Below are positions 13,901 to 28,800 of a DNA stretch of 64,000 nucleotides, in pieces (position 1 is the first letter of the stretch; every line of letters starts with the position of its first letter). The stretch is from Acridotheres tristis (taxonomy: Eukaryota; Chordata; Aves; Passeriformes; Sturnidae). Both the position numbers and the translations under genes were made by a program. The notes beneath the pieces are model-generated. The model was given only the letters and a program-made list of their open reading frames with translations. It was not told the DNA's origin and did no database searches. Location: positions 13,924,646-13,988,645 of the forward strand of contig CM072902.1 in the NCBI GenBank assembly GCA_037013685.1. Direction: 5' to 3'.

Positions 13901-16842
13901 CATCCCAAGGCAGGGCAGGTGTGACGGCTGGGCAGCACATGCGGGGGACTGGCACTGCAGGTGCCATCAGGACCTTGGATGTGCTGACACAGTATCCTCA
14001 AGTCCAGGCTGGAAAGGAATGTGGAGGTGAAATGGAGCCCAGTTGTTCTGGTGGATGCAGCCCTGGGATATGCCCCACCTCCCACCCTCTTGGGAACTGT
14101 GATGCTGCAGCAAGGATTGCCATAAAAAGGGGTTTAAGTCTGAGACAATATTATGCGTAAGGGATAAAAAAAAAATCCATCTCCTGACAAAGTAATTTCT
14201 GCTTTTTATTCTTTGATCATTTACAAAATCTTGGCTTTTGTCCAAGAAAGGGCTGTATTTTACAACTGCAGGTTGCAGCCAGAAGAACATTCTAGCATTA
14301 CAGAAACTCCAGTGTAGTATTTACTTCCAGGTCTTGAGCTTAAATTGGCTTTTCAGAAACTGCCATGAAAATCGACCAATGGAGACATAAAAGTTTTACT
14401 TGCTTACCTTTTACACACTGCTTGAAGATTTTAAAAGAGGAAAACAAAACTAAATGCTACTCTGACATGGATTTAAAAGTTGAAGAAAAACATGAACAAT
14501 TGCAAGGCTGAATAAACAGGTAAGCAGGGCTGTAGGAAAGGACGGCCCTGAAACAGGCACATGCACTCATGTTTTGGCACATGCACTGCAGTTTTGGGCA
14601 AACAAAATTTTAATAGGTACACAGGTCATTCAGGTTTGTTGTTTTTACCTTTGAGTACAACCAACCTGTGGAACTGAAGGGCTCAGGGAGAAAAACAATA
14701 CAGACTGCATCCTGCACAGCTCACAGTAGAGCTTCATAATATCTTGGTACAGCCTTGTAGCATCCCATTACAGCATCAGAAATAGATGGCTTTCTGTGCC
14801 TCATCTCTATCTAGAGTTTCCGGGTTATTACAGCATATAAATTTTCTTTTCACAGGATTGTTTTTGTTATTATTTTATTTTCCCTGTGCTCTCCCCAGGT
14901 GCCAAGGCAGCTGCTGAGACAGTGGTGTGCTGTGGATGCCCTCTGCTGCCATCAGTGCCGCAGCTGCCCACAGTCACTTTCCCCTCATGTTTGCAGCCTT
15001 ATTTTTCACTTGCTGATTTTGCTTTATTGCTTCTGGTAACGCCCCACAGAAAGGGAGTTCATAGCTGGCATCTCCATTTCTTCCCAGTGTTTGCTGTCTC
15101 CCCACAGTCCTGGGAAGTGCAGCAGCAGGCCCAAGCCCCATCTTTGCACTCTGCGCTCCCTGGGGTAGGGGGAGCCGTGGAAGTTCAGCTTTTAAAATTT
15201 CCCAGTTTTCTTCTTTCAGTGCTGAACTGAGCTGGCTTTCATCTGTCTGTAGTTAAGGACTACTTCCTTGTGCCAAGTCATCAGAGCTGCAGCCTTTGAC
15301 ACTGATGCTCAGGCCATGGGGCTGCTGGAGCGGGAGCAGACCCCGCTGGCAGGGGAACAGTGACACCAGTCAGTGCCCACCATTGCTGTGAGTGTCCTGA
15401 GCCATCCCCCGAGGGGAGGTGCCACTGCCTGAGCCCTCGTGAGGATTTACTCAGGCATGGAGGTGTGGCAGTCAAGAAGAAGGGTGTGCAACCCCCAGTT
15501 CTGCATTCACATCTCCAGAAGGGTCCTTGCCCTCCTGCTTTTCTCCTTTAATCAGTGGCATCTTGCCATGGAGACCTCCCATCCAAAGCCTAGGCTGCTT
15601 TGTCCCATTGGTGCCCAAGGGTGACAGGCTGTCACCTCTCGATGTCAAGCCACCTTAGGTCATTGTAATGCCCCTGTCACAGTCAACTGGGATCCTCATA
15701 GGAAAATCCCCAGCAGCTGAAGCAGAAAGCAGGCAGGTGTGTGGAGACACAGTGACTTGAGGGTGACTGGCATTCTCTGTGTGATAAAGTGCAGGAGAAC
15801 GAAAAACTGAACATTTTTGGGTGATAGTCTAAGTGCTGGGAGAGGGGTGATGGAGGGTTCAAACACCCACTGCTTTCCTCCTGCACACAATGGCAGTGTT
15901 GCAGAACTGCCAGGATAGCATTGGATCAGAACTGCTGTTCCATAGATGGCTCTGGCAGCTGGAAAAGCACCTTTGCCAAGGCAGCAAGCGTCTACCCTTT
16001 CAAGCATCCCCTCTTCCTTCCCCTTCCAAGAAAAATCAGGGTGGGTTTATCAAGCAGTACTTAGCCTGCTGTGTTTGCTAGTTCTCTGCATTTATTTTAT
16101 TTGTCTGTGGTTTCAGGGCAAGGAAAGAGTGCTTTCATTAACAAGCTATTGATTTCTCAACCATCTCTGATACTCTCCCACTTTTGTCTTTGGAAGGACA
16201 AAAACCAATAAGGAAGCCAGCAATCAAAATTGGTGTGGGTGCCCCTCAATGGCAAACAGAGGCAGATCAGTCCTCTCTAGTCTCTACTTATTAACTATCC
16301 TAGATACAAAGTCTGTTTGGGATGGGTCAAGCAAAGGAGGTGACTCAGAGTCCTCACTAAGGACCGGCAGAGCTGTGTGAGAGTCAGCATTGATTTGTCT
16401 GCATGACAATGCTGCTGCCTGGCTGAGCTCTAAATGCAGAGGGGAGATTTTCTCCTTGGCATCTAGTTGTGCCCCTCAACGCTACATCTTGTTCAGCAGC
16501 TGCAAGTTCCAGTGTTGTGGCTGATGCTCTCTCCTATAGCCCCATCCGCCACAGGGATGGATACTCCTCAAGATGTCCCAGAGTGTGATTTCCAGAGGGA
16601 CATGAGTGACCCTACAGCTTAGGGAAATGTTGGTGGGGTGGCTGGAGGGACTGAGCTGCCCAGTCCTCATCATGCTCTCTCTGGCTAGCACAGGCTGTCT
16701 GGAGCAGAGAGCCTTCTCTCCAATTAATCACATCAGGCTTTTGCTCAAGATCCCAGCTCTGTAAGAGGAGTCTCAGAAGGGATTTACATTCAAGAAGAAG
16801 GAGTGCTTCTCTCCACTGAAACCTAAGCACCATTTACTACTA

Positions 16843-16875
<33 letters not shown>

Positions 16876-19800
16876 ATAATAATAATGAATTAAGGTAGGA
16901 AGAAGCTTATTTATCTGCATGATGTTAGAAATGTGCCTCCTTTTCAGTGGAATTGGGTGATGCAAGGCCAACAAACATCCTATCAGTATAATAGTCCTCT
17001 CCTAATCTCATGGAAAACAATTAGGAGAGCTCCAGCAATCAAATCAGATGCTGAATTGAAAAAACTCTGATAGGATTCTCTTGAAAAATTACAGTGATAA
17101 TGAATAAAGGATAAGGGATTTTCACTTACATCTGCAGCATATTTAATAAACTGTGGGTCAGCTCAGAGGTGTAGTACTTTTTATTAGAAGTAAAATAGAT
17201 ATTGATACTGTTTCTGCCTTAATCTAATGTTTCTGGAGTCAGATCTGGGGATGAATGTTTCTCTAGACAGGGCTCTTCATCCACCATCCTTGTACATGGG
17301 ACGTCTGATTTATTATCCTCATTTTAGAGCTGGAAAGAAAAGGAAAGGAAAACAGCTCATGTGACAAGCAGGGCTTGAGGAGGAAAGAGCAGATAGTGCC
17401 CCCAAATGTGACTCTGTGCCTTAGGCGCCATGATCCTGGAGAAAGGTCATAATTCCTGGGCTAAACATAGTGTGTGTTACATGTATAATAACTTATTCAG
17501 TAGAAATTAAAGCAGCAAAGGGTTTACCTAAGTCCCGAGGAGTGTTATGAAAGATGAAGACAACTAGCTGATGAATATCTGGAACTCAGGTGGCCTTTTT
17601 CTCTACTCTAGAGGATTAGATCCAGACATAGTCTCTTCTATAAAACTAAAAATTGCCTGCAAATTATCTTTTCTAACCCCATACTCATAATGTTTGTACC
17701 TCTGTGCTGTCTCCTTTACACATATGTTTTCTTTGAAGTCCTACCATCATCTGGTGTTACACGTATGTAACTCATTTGGATTAATCAATAGGGTTTTTCT
17801 TTGCCCAAAGAGTCAAGGGATAGCAAAGGCGAATATATGAACGATTTTTGCTCATTTAGCTGTGATGTATTTTGCCTGATTCACCCACTCGATCCCACCG
17901 TCTCTAGGATGAGCTTTCCAAGTGGTTCAGAGGAACTGTTAGTGAGATTTCTGCTTATTCTCATGAGTCCTTTTTTGCTCTATCTGAGATTTAACCCTTA
18001 CCAGTTTTGCCCTGGCCCAAAGCTGGTGCCTCCTTTAGGCTGCCTGTCTCTTGAGGATGTGGGATGTGTTCCCAAATTCAGCAAGCAAGTTGTTCCTACT
18101 CCCCTTTTCACACCCATGGTGCCTCCCAGCACTCCAGTAGCTACTTGGGAAGAGCTTGAATGGTGTGACATCCCCTTCTGACTCCTGTAATTACCTCTTG
18201 AAGTTTAGTCAGGTCATCACTGCCCGCTGGTGATGGGAAGTGGTGTGGTACCAAGTAATGCTGTCACATTACTTAGTGATGCTGGTACATATTGGGCAGG
18301 AGGGTAAGTGATGTGATCATAATTATTGCTTCAGTCTTTAAAAATCTGTCAAACCATGACAACACTTTGGCTGGTGTGCTGGTGCACAAAAAATAAAATA
18401 TCTGTTATGACTGGAGTAGAGCTGGCCAGAAATTATCCATCAGAACAGGCTTTTGTCAATAATTACTCAGTCAACAGTACATTTGCTTGGGAAGCGTGTA
18501 CATTTTTGTCAGAATTGTCAACAAAAGATTATCTAAATATACTCCTTTAGAAGCCAAGGTGCCTTGTTGCATCTTTGCCTTTTCAACTCCTCTATTAAAT
18601 CAACAAAATTAGGAATTCTTTTTCAAAGTTGGTTTATACAGGAAACATTGACTTTTCTTCCATTCCAGCTCAGCCCAAAAACACCAAAAACTGTGAAGGC
18701 CTCACTGCGTCTCTGATGCACCAGGCACCTGCAGAGCCAGTTCTGGTGGTTCTTGGAGATCTTTCATGCTACTGACCCATCCTCTTTTTTGCCCTCTTTA
18801 TTTCAGAGTTCGCACCTTCCCAAAAGAGTCCCACCTGGGCCACGACACTGTCCGAGCCCTGATGTACTATGCCCTGAAGGTCTGGAGTGACATCACCCCG
18901 CTGAATTTCCATGAAGTGGCAGGAAACAATGCTGACATCCAGATAGACTTCTCCAAGGCAGATCACAATGATGGCTATCCCTTTGATGGGCCTGGTGGGA
19001 CGGTGGCTCATGCTTTCTTCCCTGGAGACCATCACGCAGCAGGGGACACTCATTTTGACGATGATGAATATTGGACTTTCCGATCATCAGGTAGGTCAGG
19101 GTGGGAGAGCTGCAGCCAAGCACAAAGACTCTCAATTTCCCTTTTCTGCTCTGTGGCTGGAGTGGTTTAGCCTCTGTCACACCTTCACCCCCGGCTTCAG
19201 GATCCCTGAAGTCGTCTTCCTCTGATTCCTCTCTCAGCCTTGCTAGCAAAATCAACCCAGGCACTGTTGAGGACACTCTTATGTTCCTGGAAGCCTCAAT
19301 GGCATCTCCATGTTTCTCCTTATCCTGCTAGCAATTGTCGAGCTCCCCATCACCCAACTGCAGTCCCCCCCTCTTCTGAGACCTGGAAAGATTGCAGATT
19401 GAGTATGAAGCTGCTGGAGCTCTTGGATGGGGACTGCATTCTCTGACTTCAACATCTCTTGGGTGCCTTCACTGCCACAAGTCCCAGTTTCCTATTTTTA
19501 AAGTATAGTATTAGCTGACCTACATATAAAGGGTTCTGTTGTTCTGGGAAAAAGGCCTAGTTTTTTCCTGCTATCTCCTGTCTATTACCAGACATTAGGG
19601 TGGTTACAAGCTGCACTTCTATTCTTTTCTATCTTCATCTCATCTGGCTAAAGCAGAGTTTTAATAAGAGAGGAAGTATCAGAAGCTGTATCAGAAGTGT
19701 TCATCAGCTGCAAAACCTTATGTGGGGATCAGGTCCCCAGCCTTCACATCAGGCATTTTGACAGAATGTCCTTTTTGCAGCCACCAGCTGCTAATGTACT

Positions 19801-22800
19801 TGTCATGCCACCTCCTCCACTAGCCTCCTAGTGGGATCCTGCTGCCTCAGCTTAATGAGTTTGTTTAAACCTGTCTTCTCTGAAACAAGCTAATGCCTTC
19901 TTCCTGCCCACCGGTTGACCTCTGTCCATCCCCCTGAATGTTCGTGGTCAGGAGTGTTTGCCAGAGGTGCTGGAGGAGGTCTCAAAGTGAACTCGAAGGT
20001 TAAAGCTCTGGACAGACTGATCCTTGAGAATTACACCTGCTCCTTGTTTCATGCTGATGTGCAGCCCCAACTGATGGCTCGTATCAGGAAGGAAAAAGAA
20101 AAAGCAGCAGTTTTGATCAGCAGACATACAGGGCAGAGGCAAGTGCTGTGGTCAGCAGCTTGCCACAATGAATGTTTTAGCGATGGAGTCAGTTTTGCAG
20201 CTAGTGGTTGGGAGTGCTCCTTCTGGAACAAACTTCTGTGAAGGAGTGATCTCAGAGCCAGCAGTCCTGCAGGGAGTGCTCCTCCAAGCCCCACCGAGGG
20301 ATGAGGGGATGAGCCTGCCAGCGAAAAGCTGCCCTCTATTTTGAAGATCTTGGAGCTACCCGAGATTCATCTTTTATTTATTTTGTTCTCTCTACTGATA
20401 AAAAACCAACATCTTGGTAGGCGATGTAACAATATCCCCAAGGTTGTCAGCCTAGCATTAAAATGTCAGAGAGCATATGTCTTGTTCTCTCTTAGTGCCA
20501 GGGAAAACAGCAAAGGTCATAAAAATCTCGCCTGGTTACAGACACTGTAAATAATAGTCACGAAGGAAAAGGCAAAATTCAGAAAAGGATCTCTCCCTGC
20601 TCCAAAACCCCACGCCTGGTGAGGAGCACTAAGGACTGGGCAGGATCAGGCATGGCTACTTTTGTGTAAAAAAGTAGCCATCTCAGATGGCAAAGAAGCC
20701 AACTCCTTTGTCTCCAATCATTCTCAGGGAATGTGACACTCCCCAGGGCTCCTTCCAGGGATCTTTCCAACCTCACTGCTTCTTTATTACAATACTTGAC
20801 ATCCTGATCTTTGTAAGAACCACATTTAAAATCATTGCTGATACTGCCGCAGGACATTGCTGTGCAGAGAGGGGCAGAAATTGCACCAACATGTGGCCCA
20901 GCCTGTCTGGAGCTGAGTAGTGGGAATGCACTAAGCAGGCTAAGTCCCGGGAGCAGCTCCTCCTTTGCTTTGGTAGCACTGGCTTATGTTTGGAAATGAG
21001 CATTAATCCCTTACATGAATCTCTCAGGCTCTGGAGAGGATAGGATTGGTCTGTATATGGGTGTGGTGTGAGGCACTGGGGGTTGGATTGCAAATAAGGA
21101 AATTTGAGGAAAGAGAATATAGTAGAGGACAGCCCAGATTGAAGGAAAAAAGTCATCAAAGGAGGTATTGACGTGTCTCCCTAAGGCCCATTGTGGTGTG
21201 TGCGGGTCAAAGTGTTTGCCAAAGGCAGTAGACAGAAGAGCTGCAGCCCTGTCAGCACAAGGTGTGTAACAGGAGAAGATGGTAAATCCTGTAAAAACAA
21301 GCTGGACATGGTCACCTACTTGTGTCAGGGTAGCAGTGAGATGAGCAGGTCGGTGGCCGATAAGCAGATGAAAATTCATGTGTTTGTGTGCATACAGGAA
21401 GGCTGAGGGATGGATTTAGCCGGGGCAGCAGCATGCGAGGCCCAGCAGGGAAAGCCCCGCAGAGCACCAGGGGCAGGTGGGCACATGGTTTGGCTCATTG
21501 TCACAGGATGTGACCAGCTTCTGGCTGGTGGCTGCAGAAATCTGGTATTCTGGGCAATACAAAGGCTGTGTCAGCAGCTGCAGCAGGCATGATGAGGTGC
21601 AGGGAATGACTGCTCTGGCCCACCTTCTGCAGTGCCACTCAGCAGATGGTTGTGATGTGGTTGCTGTCTCAGCCCTTTGTCCAGCTTTTTCTCAGGTGCC
21701 AACAGTGATCTGGAAATAAGGGTGGTGATACCCAGGCTGGTGTAGGCTGAAGCCTGGCTTGCTTTCTATTTTCATATAATGCACTCTAGTCTCCAACTGG
21801 AAAAGAAATTGTTTTTTCAAACTTTACCTATTCCAAAGCTCTTTCTGGTTTATCCAACGTAAACCTACACTTTCTTTTACAGCCCTTGCAGCCCATCGAA
21901 ATCCCCCAATTACTATCAGCATTTAGTGACTTTTATTTCAATTTTGCCCTTATCTCCAGACACTCACGGGATGGACCTATTTGCTGTAGCTGTCCATGAG
22001 TTTGGCCATGCCATTGGCTTGACCCACATCTCTGCCATAGAGTCTATCATGAGACCCTACTACCAAGGTCCAGTCGGAGATCCTCTGAAGTACGACCTGC
22101 CTTATGAGGACAAAGTCCGGATCTGGCAACTCTATGGTAAGTTTGCATCCCTCATGTGGCTATGGTCTGTTCCTGCCATGGCAGGGCACACTGGAATAGC
22201 TGTTTTCTGGGGCGATCTGCGGGGAGGATTGTGTTCCCCACTACTGCTTCTTTTCTACACAGGAGTCAGGGAATCTGTGTCCCTCACAGCCAAGCCTGAA
22301 GTGAGCAAAACAGATGACCATCCAGTCCTGCCAGAGCTGCCAGAGAATCGCTCCACTGTGCCGTAAGTCAAATTTCTTCCCTTCCTGCAAAGGATGTGTA
22401 GTAGTGAAGCTCTGCTTCATCAGTATCTTGCCTGCTCACTCTGGCTTAGTTATTTCTCTCTGGATCTCTGTGTATTTTGCTAAAACCCAAATTTTTTACT
22501 CATATTAGTGTAAAGTTGTCACCATCATCCTTAGGTAAATTCATCCTTGCTGGAATTTTAATCAAACTTCCTCAGCAGTCTCCTGAATTGCACAAGCATA
22601 ACTTACCTATATCATTCCATAGTGAGCAACTGCCTAATGTACCTGAGGGAGTGAATCTTGGAACAAGTGGACTGGTAGCCTGACTCCAGTGCAGGTTAGC
22701 ATTGGCAAAGGACTGCTTACACTGAGTGTCATCAAGCAACCGGTATGGCCTCATTAAGGGAAGTGCAGGATATAGCTCATTAATAAATGTTGACCAGGAC

Positions 22801-25800
22801 AGCAGGACACTTAAGAGAAGAAGGGACACTGAACAAAAAGGCAGGAGGTGATGGTCACACACATTTTTGCCAGACATCAAGAGTGCCTCAAGTGAGACCG
22901 GCAGAGATGGAATAGGTCACCTTCAACTCACATTCCTTTTGTTTTAACACACCGAATGCCATTAGTTACGTTTCTCCGTGGATAGCTTCTAAAGGCACTT
23001 GCCCACCATGATCCTTATGGCCATGTTTGCAACTAGAAATATGAGAGCCCTCTCCCTGCTGTTGTGGGAAGCCACCATCTCACCCCAGCAGAAGGAGCAG
23101 CAGCAAACCTGCTAATGCCATTCCCTCGTTCCTACCTTGTATGCTGAGAGAGTGGATGGGGTTTGCCTCGACATCTGTCATTTTGTGGCGAAAGAGGGCA
23201 GTGAAGCTGCTGCTGGCAGCCCAGCACAATTTTTCTATCAGCAGAATAGATTTATGCTCCCCTGTCACCCACAGCAGCTTTTCTGTGCAGGTTCCCAGCA
23301 TCTTCTCCTTGTTCCTCCATCAGTCATCATTTCTTATGTGGGCTTTGTGGCTCTCTCAGTGCTTCATACTCTGTGCCTTCCTCACCCACCTTGTTAAAGA
23401 AGCTCAGTATCCCAGCTACCACTTGCCAGGTATCTTTCACTGGATATCACCTGGCTTCTCTGGGTTCCTCTGTTTAGGCTCAGCTGCTTTCTGCTTTGCA
23501 GCTCTGTCACCTCTCACTGCCACTTTGGAGCTCAGCCCTGGAGCAGCTGGAGCGAGAGGCTGCTTGTCTGCTTTCCGTGTCCTGCTTCCCTGGGGTAACT
23601 GGCCTGGTAGCTGTGCCACTGGGAGTGGGAAGCCAGCTCAGCCCTCACCAGCTACACGAGCTGGTGGATGTGTAGACAGTGTCCTCGACTGACTCCCAGC
23701 AGTGGCATCTGGTGGCTCAGGGTTGTCAGCCCAATCTGTTTTCAGGCTGATATTTGCCTGAGCTCGCCTTGGAAATCCCCATGTTTGTGGCTGGGCTTGA
23801 GCATGAGGAGTGACAGATGGGCACAGCCTGTAGTCTTCTCCAGGAGCAGGAGTGATTCAGTCCGTGGGATAGGAGGCATTAGGGGAACACAGTCCCTCAC
23901 TGCCTGCCTGGGCCCTGCTCACCTGGGCATCTCTCCACAGGTTCAGGCGGGATGTGCCCAACAGGTGTAACACGGAGTTCGATGCAGTGGCCCAGATCCG
24001 GGGAGAGGCTTTCTTCTTCAAAGGTGAGCGCTAGGGGTCTGTGCCTGTGTCACCCTGTGGTGGCTTTGGTGTGGCAGCACCAGAGGCAGTGCAGTGTGGG
24101 ATGAGCTGGGGTGGGTGGTGACGATGATCTGGCTGGGGTTTATGGGCTGCTCCCACAGACCCAGGGAGGCATCTCACATACCTGAGTGTGTGGCTGGACT
24201 GGTGACAATCCAGCACAGCAGAAACTCTGATCCGTTGCAATGGACTGCCCACGTGAAGAACTAAAATCCAATATTTGTGCTACCAAAGTCAAAATTGAGG
24301 TCGAACCAAGGATGAGCAGAGCAGCAACAGTCCACTGCTTTTTTCCTGGATAACTCCAGCCTTCCTGTCCTCCCATGCTTCACCTTGCCTAATGCTGCTT
24401 GCCATGTATCTGTCAAAGACAGTGTGCACACAAGTGAGGACCATCTGGTTTTTTGCCAGCAAACACTTGCTGGCAGTGTGTTCTCGGGCTGCTGAGCTGT
24501 TGATGAGGATCCTATTGGTGTCTTCTCAGCTGAGCAAAGCGTGTGTAGGCTGGGCTCTCTGGGCTTTCTTTCTCATCTTTCCAAGATGCAAAAATGCCCA
24601 TGGGCATTTCTTTGCATCCCTGGCAACCATTTGGCCACCTCAAAGCCATCCTCCAGGGAAGTGGAAGCATTTGCCCCAAGGATGACCAGCAGTGTCCCGG
24701 TATCAGGGTATCACAGTGTGTGTGGGTCACAGGCAAGAAGACCAAAAGGGCTCCAGAGAATTTGGTGTTGCCTCTGCCCTGAGGGAAGCACAATATGGAG
24801 ACTATTCAACAACATTATTTGTTCAGATGTCAGATCCAAAAAGCCACAGTGAAGAAAGGAAAGTCAGAGACTTGAACTGGTGTTAGGATAAGTGGCTGTC
24901 TGTCTCTTGGAGGGGAAAAATTGATGAAGTGAAGAGAAATCGATCTTGGTGTCTATTTTTGGATATATTTATTGCAGGCCAAAAAGCAGATGTTAAGAAC
25001 ACTGGGCCAGTGGATGCCAGTGGCATGTCTGCCTCCAGACCCCAGCACTTTCCTCTCAGCCCACATCGTTGCCCTCAAACCATCCTGTGCACCAAGGAGT
25101 GGGGATGTCACTTTTGGGACAGGATTTAAATGATCTCTAAGGCTGAGCTTTGTCCTTCAATAGGCATTTTGTTCTGAGCTGGTCCTGCTGGTTCCCTAGA
25201 TGGAAAGAAGCTACTGTGAAGGCACCGGGACTGGAGCTCCCCAGACCTCACAGGCTTGTTGTTTTGAAGGCAAGGGTGGGTTCTCTGCTTTTGGAATCCC
25301 TGCTTTCCATAAAATTATAAAAGCTGCTGTCACAACCTGCCAAGTCTGGAGAAAGAGCTGAGTGTGTGTGGAATACAAATCTGAAGATGCATCTTTGGTG
25401 TCCATTGTTTATCTTCCCTCAGAAATTCATGCAAGACCAGATGCAAAAAACATGAAATAATTTCTAAAGGCAATAGCAAATACAAGACAAAGTTGAGACT
25501 TGCCTCCGAAACATCTTGCTCTGGATCACGTCACTCTGTGGAGTTCTCTGGAGAAAACATAGCATGAAATGTGCTGCAAAAAGGCTGAGAATCCCAAAGC
25601 CAACACAGAGTTGTATTTGGAGTTGCCTCTGAAGACCTCAGATTCCTCAGGAATCCCATATCAGTCTGTTTTAGCAGGAAAAAGTTTTACATCCTTCCCA
25701 CAAAGGACAAATCTTTTTCCTTTTGCATTATCCAAAATATCTCCAAAATCTCCAAAATATGTTTTCCTAGCTGGGCCAGTGCTGCTGCAGGTGTTTAAGT

Positions 25801-28800
25801 GTGTTAGCTGGCGCCACGAGTACAATCATCCTGGAAGCTCCACAAGACTGCAGTCTCTGCTTAGCATCCTGCGCCTCTAGATGGTGCCAAAGTCCTTAAC
25901 TGTGCCTCCTTCTCCACCTCAACCCTTCCAGATCTATTCAGATGGTTTCCTCCTCCTTTATTTTCTCACTCCTATTCTTCATTACAAAACAACCCCTCTG
26001 GTATTTCTGTGTTTCATGGTAACATCCTAGACATTTCCAAACATGAAAGCAGCTGAACCTCCTGCGTGCAGGAAGCTGTGGCTGCTCCAGGAGAGGAGGA
26101 ACAGGGATGGTTTTTTGGATGCTCCTGCTTAAGGCTGTTGGTGCCTGGTCCCACCAGCTTGCAGGAGGTCCCATGCAGAGAGGGAGGGAGGAGATGAAAG
26201 GGTCCTCTTTCCTGCCCCAGCTCAGTGGCACAGCCTCACACTGTGGCCAGTAATGTAACAACTCCATTGCAATGTCCAGAGGATTATTTTAATCCAAACA
26301 AAAAAAGGGATTTCTTCTAATGACTGTCAGAAATAGAAAACAGTTGAAGCTGCTGCTGGAGAGCAGAATGGCCCAACATCATGGCTCCCATCTCACATGC
26401 TTTGCTTCCTGCTGCCTCCATCCACCCAGCACTCACCCCCCAGCGAAGGTAGGTTGAGTGTGGTTCAGTAATATCCAGTCTGTCCCTCCAGGCAAGTACT
26501 TCTGGAGACTGACTCGCAATAAGCACTTGGTCTCCCTCCAGCCAGCTCAGATTCACCGTTTCTGGCGGGGTTTGCCACTCAACCTGGACAGCCTGGATGC
26601 AGTCTATGAGAGAACCAGCGACCACAAGATTGTCTTCTTCAAAGGTGAGAGCAAACAGTGCTGGAGTTATAGAATGTGGTGGTAGGCAGGAGACACCAGT
26701 GCCACATGTTAATCGTCTCGAGGGCAAATCAGAAACCTGTTATCCATGAGCAAAGCCAGGAGAAATGAGCTGGCAGGAAGAGCAAGCAAAAGGTAATGGT
26801 CATGTTCCCCAGAAAATGAGGGAAATATCATTGAAGAAAAAGTTCAGCCAAATGTAACTAAAATCTGAGCTTTTCAAGAATGAAACACAAGCAGGAACCA
26901 TCCCTAGACATACTCACAGGTGGTGTGTTCCTCCTTTTACCTTTTCTCTTTTGTATTTGCTGTTGAGAAAAGAAGTCAGAGAGGAAATAAAGAACTTCAG
27001 TTCTAATAATTATATTTCTGTTACTTTTTTCTTAAAATAAGTGGGAGTTTAGCTCTTGGTTTCTATATGAATGCCCGAGTCCCCCACAGACCATTCACTC
27101 TGTGGTGGTTAGATGTCACTCATGCACTCAATGTCACCCAAGATCCTAGCAAGCACTGACTCTTGTTTCACCAAGGTTGTGCACTCCATTCTTCCTCTTT
27201 GGAAATTGCTTTTTGTCTCCTGACCGTTCTGCTTAAAACATGGTGCAATTATGGGCTTCAGAAGTGCTGAACCTAGCACTTCTGGAAGCAATAATTTGGT
27301 TTCAGATCCCTCAGCCGGGCCAGAGAGATGGCTCATGTCCCACACAAGCCCCTACACTTGCAGAAGGCCTTTCCACGTGCAGCTGAAGCCCTCCCGGGCC
27401 ACCAGCACACTGAGCCCCCCAGAGCCACGCCAAGCCCTGCATCTCCCCATGGAACAGCATATGGAAGGCTCTGCCATGTGTGCCTCAGTCAGCCTGCTCT
27501 GCTCTGCTTTCCCAGAGGGAATGGGGCCAGTTGGAGCATGCCACCCCTTATGCCTGGCTCTAGACCCTCCCAGTCAGGTCTGCAGACCACAGCAGCCCTC
27601 ATTCCCTTCCTTCCCTTCCTCCTTTCTGTCCCTGATGGGGATGAACAGACACCCAACCAGGAGCTCAGGTCAGGGGGCTCCTCCCAGCTGCTCAGGAGAC
27701 TGGAATTCCTTATATGCTACAGCTGTCATCTTGTTCCAAGACATGCATTCATTCTCTGTGTATTTTAGTCCTGCCTAGCTCCCTGCATAAAGTCAGAATT
27801 TTCTTTCCAGCTATAATATATGACTCATTCTCTCCCTCCAGCACTGTTTCATTGATCTCTGCACAGAAACCAAAGAACACAAACTGCCTTGACCTCTAAG
27901 GTCCTGCTGCTGATACATGCATTCATGTTTCTTCAGATATTCTAGAAAACCAAGGGAGGAAAAAGTCTGATCCTTAAAATAGCCTATGCAATACCTAAAA
28001 GGACACTGCAGGTTCTCAAATAGATATTGTAAAAGAAGAAAGACTGTCCCAGTGGTTAGAGAATTATGAAGAAATTGAGTCATCTGGGTTCATTTGCTTG
28101 TTCTCACAGAGACCAGGGCCCAGTCTTGCCTTCTTCATTTTTATTGGGAAAAAAAACCCATGCTGATGGTTCTCTCCTGCCCCAGGTCAGGCTGAGGAGG
28201 TGGCTGTGTAAGACCCTTGAAGAGCAGTGAGCTGTTTGTATGGGGTTTATCCAGTCCCTGTGCATCTTTATAATTCACAGGTCTTTTGGCCCATCAGGCT
28301 CTAGAAAGTGGTGATTTCTCTTCCAAAGTGGACCACACTTGACTTCTCAGAAGCCAAATAGCCCACTGAAAGTGCCCAGTTTGCCCACAGAATCTGCCCA
28401 TAACTTTGTTTCTTTGGCTATCCGGCAGAAATCCAAGGGGCAGGAAACCAAACACCTCCATCAAATACATAGAAGTGACAGCTGTACTGACACTGTCAGT
28501 GTGTTCATGTTCTGGGACAGTCATGCTTTCAGCAGCAAAGCAGGGCTATGTCCATGGACAACCTGACAGAAAAAAAGCAGCTATTCAAAGCCAGAGGTTC
28601 CCCCATGGGCTGACCCTTTCCTATTCCCATCCTTAAATGCCCAGAGCTCAGCCCTGAGGCTTTGCTACCACAGTAAATAACAAAACATTAGCTCAGCTCA
28701 TCTGTGGGAAAAAACTGGTTTAGGCTGTGAAACAAATGTGATTTTATTCACTGCTTTCCACAGGAGACAGATAATTATTTCCTTTTCACAGGAGACAGAT

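Noticed and set aside
23141..23692. 183-codon plus-strand frame in MMP17 intron 6
   Set aside because: No domain, no splice-compatible ends, and it overlaps the region just before exon 7 without joining it.
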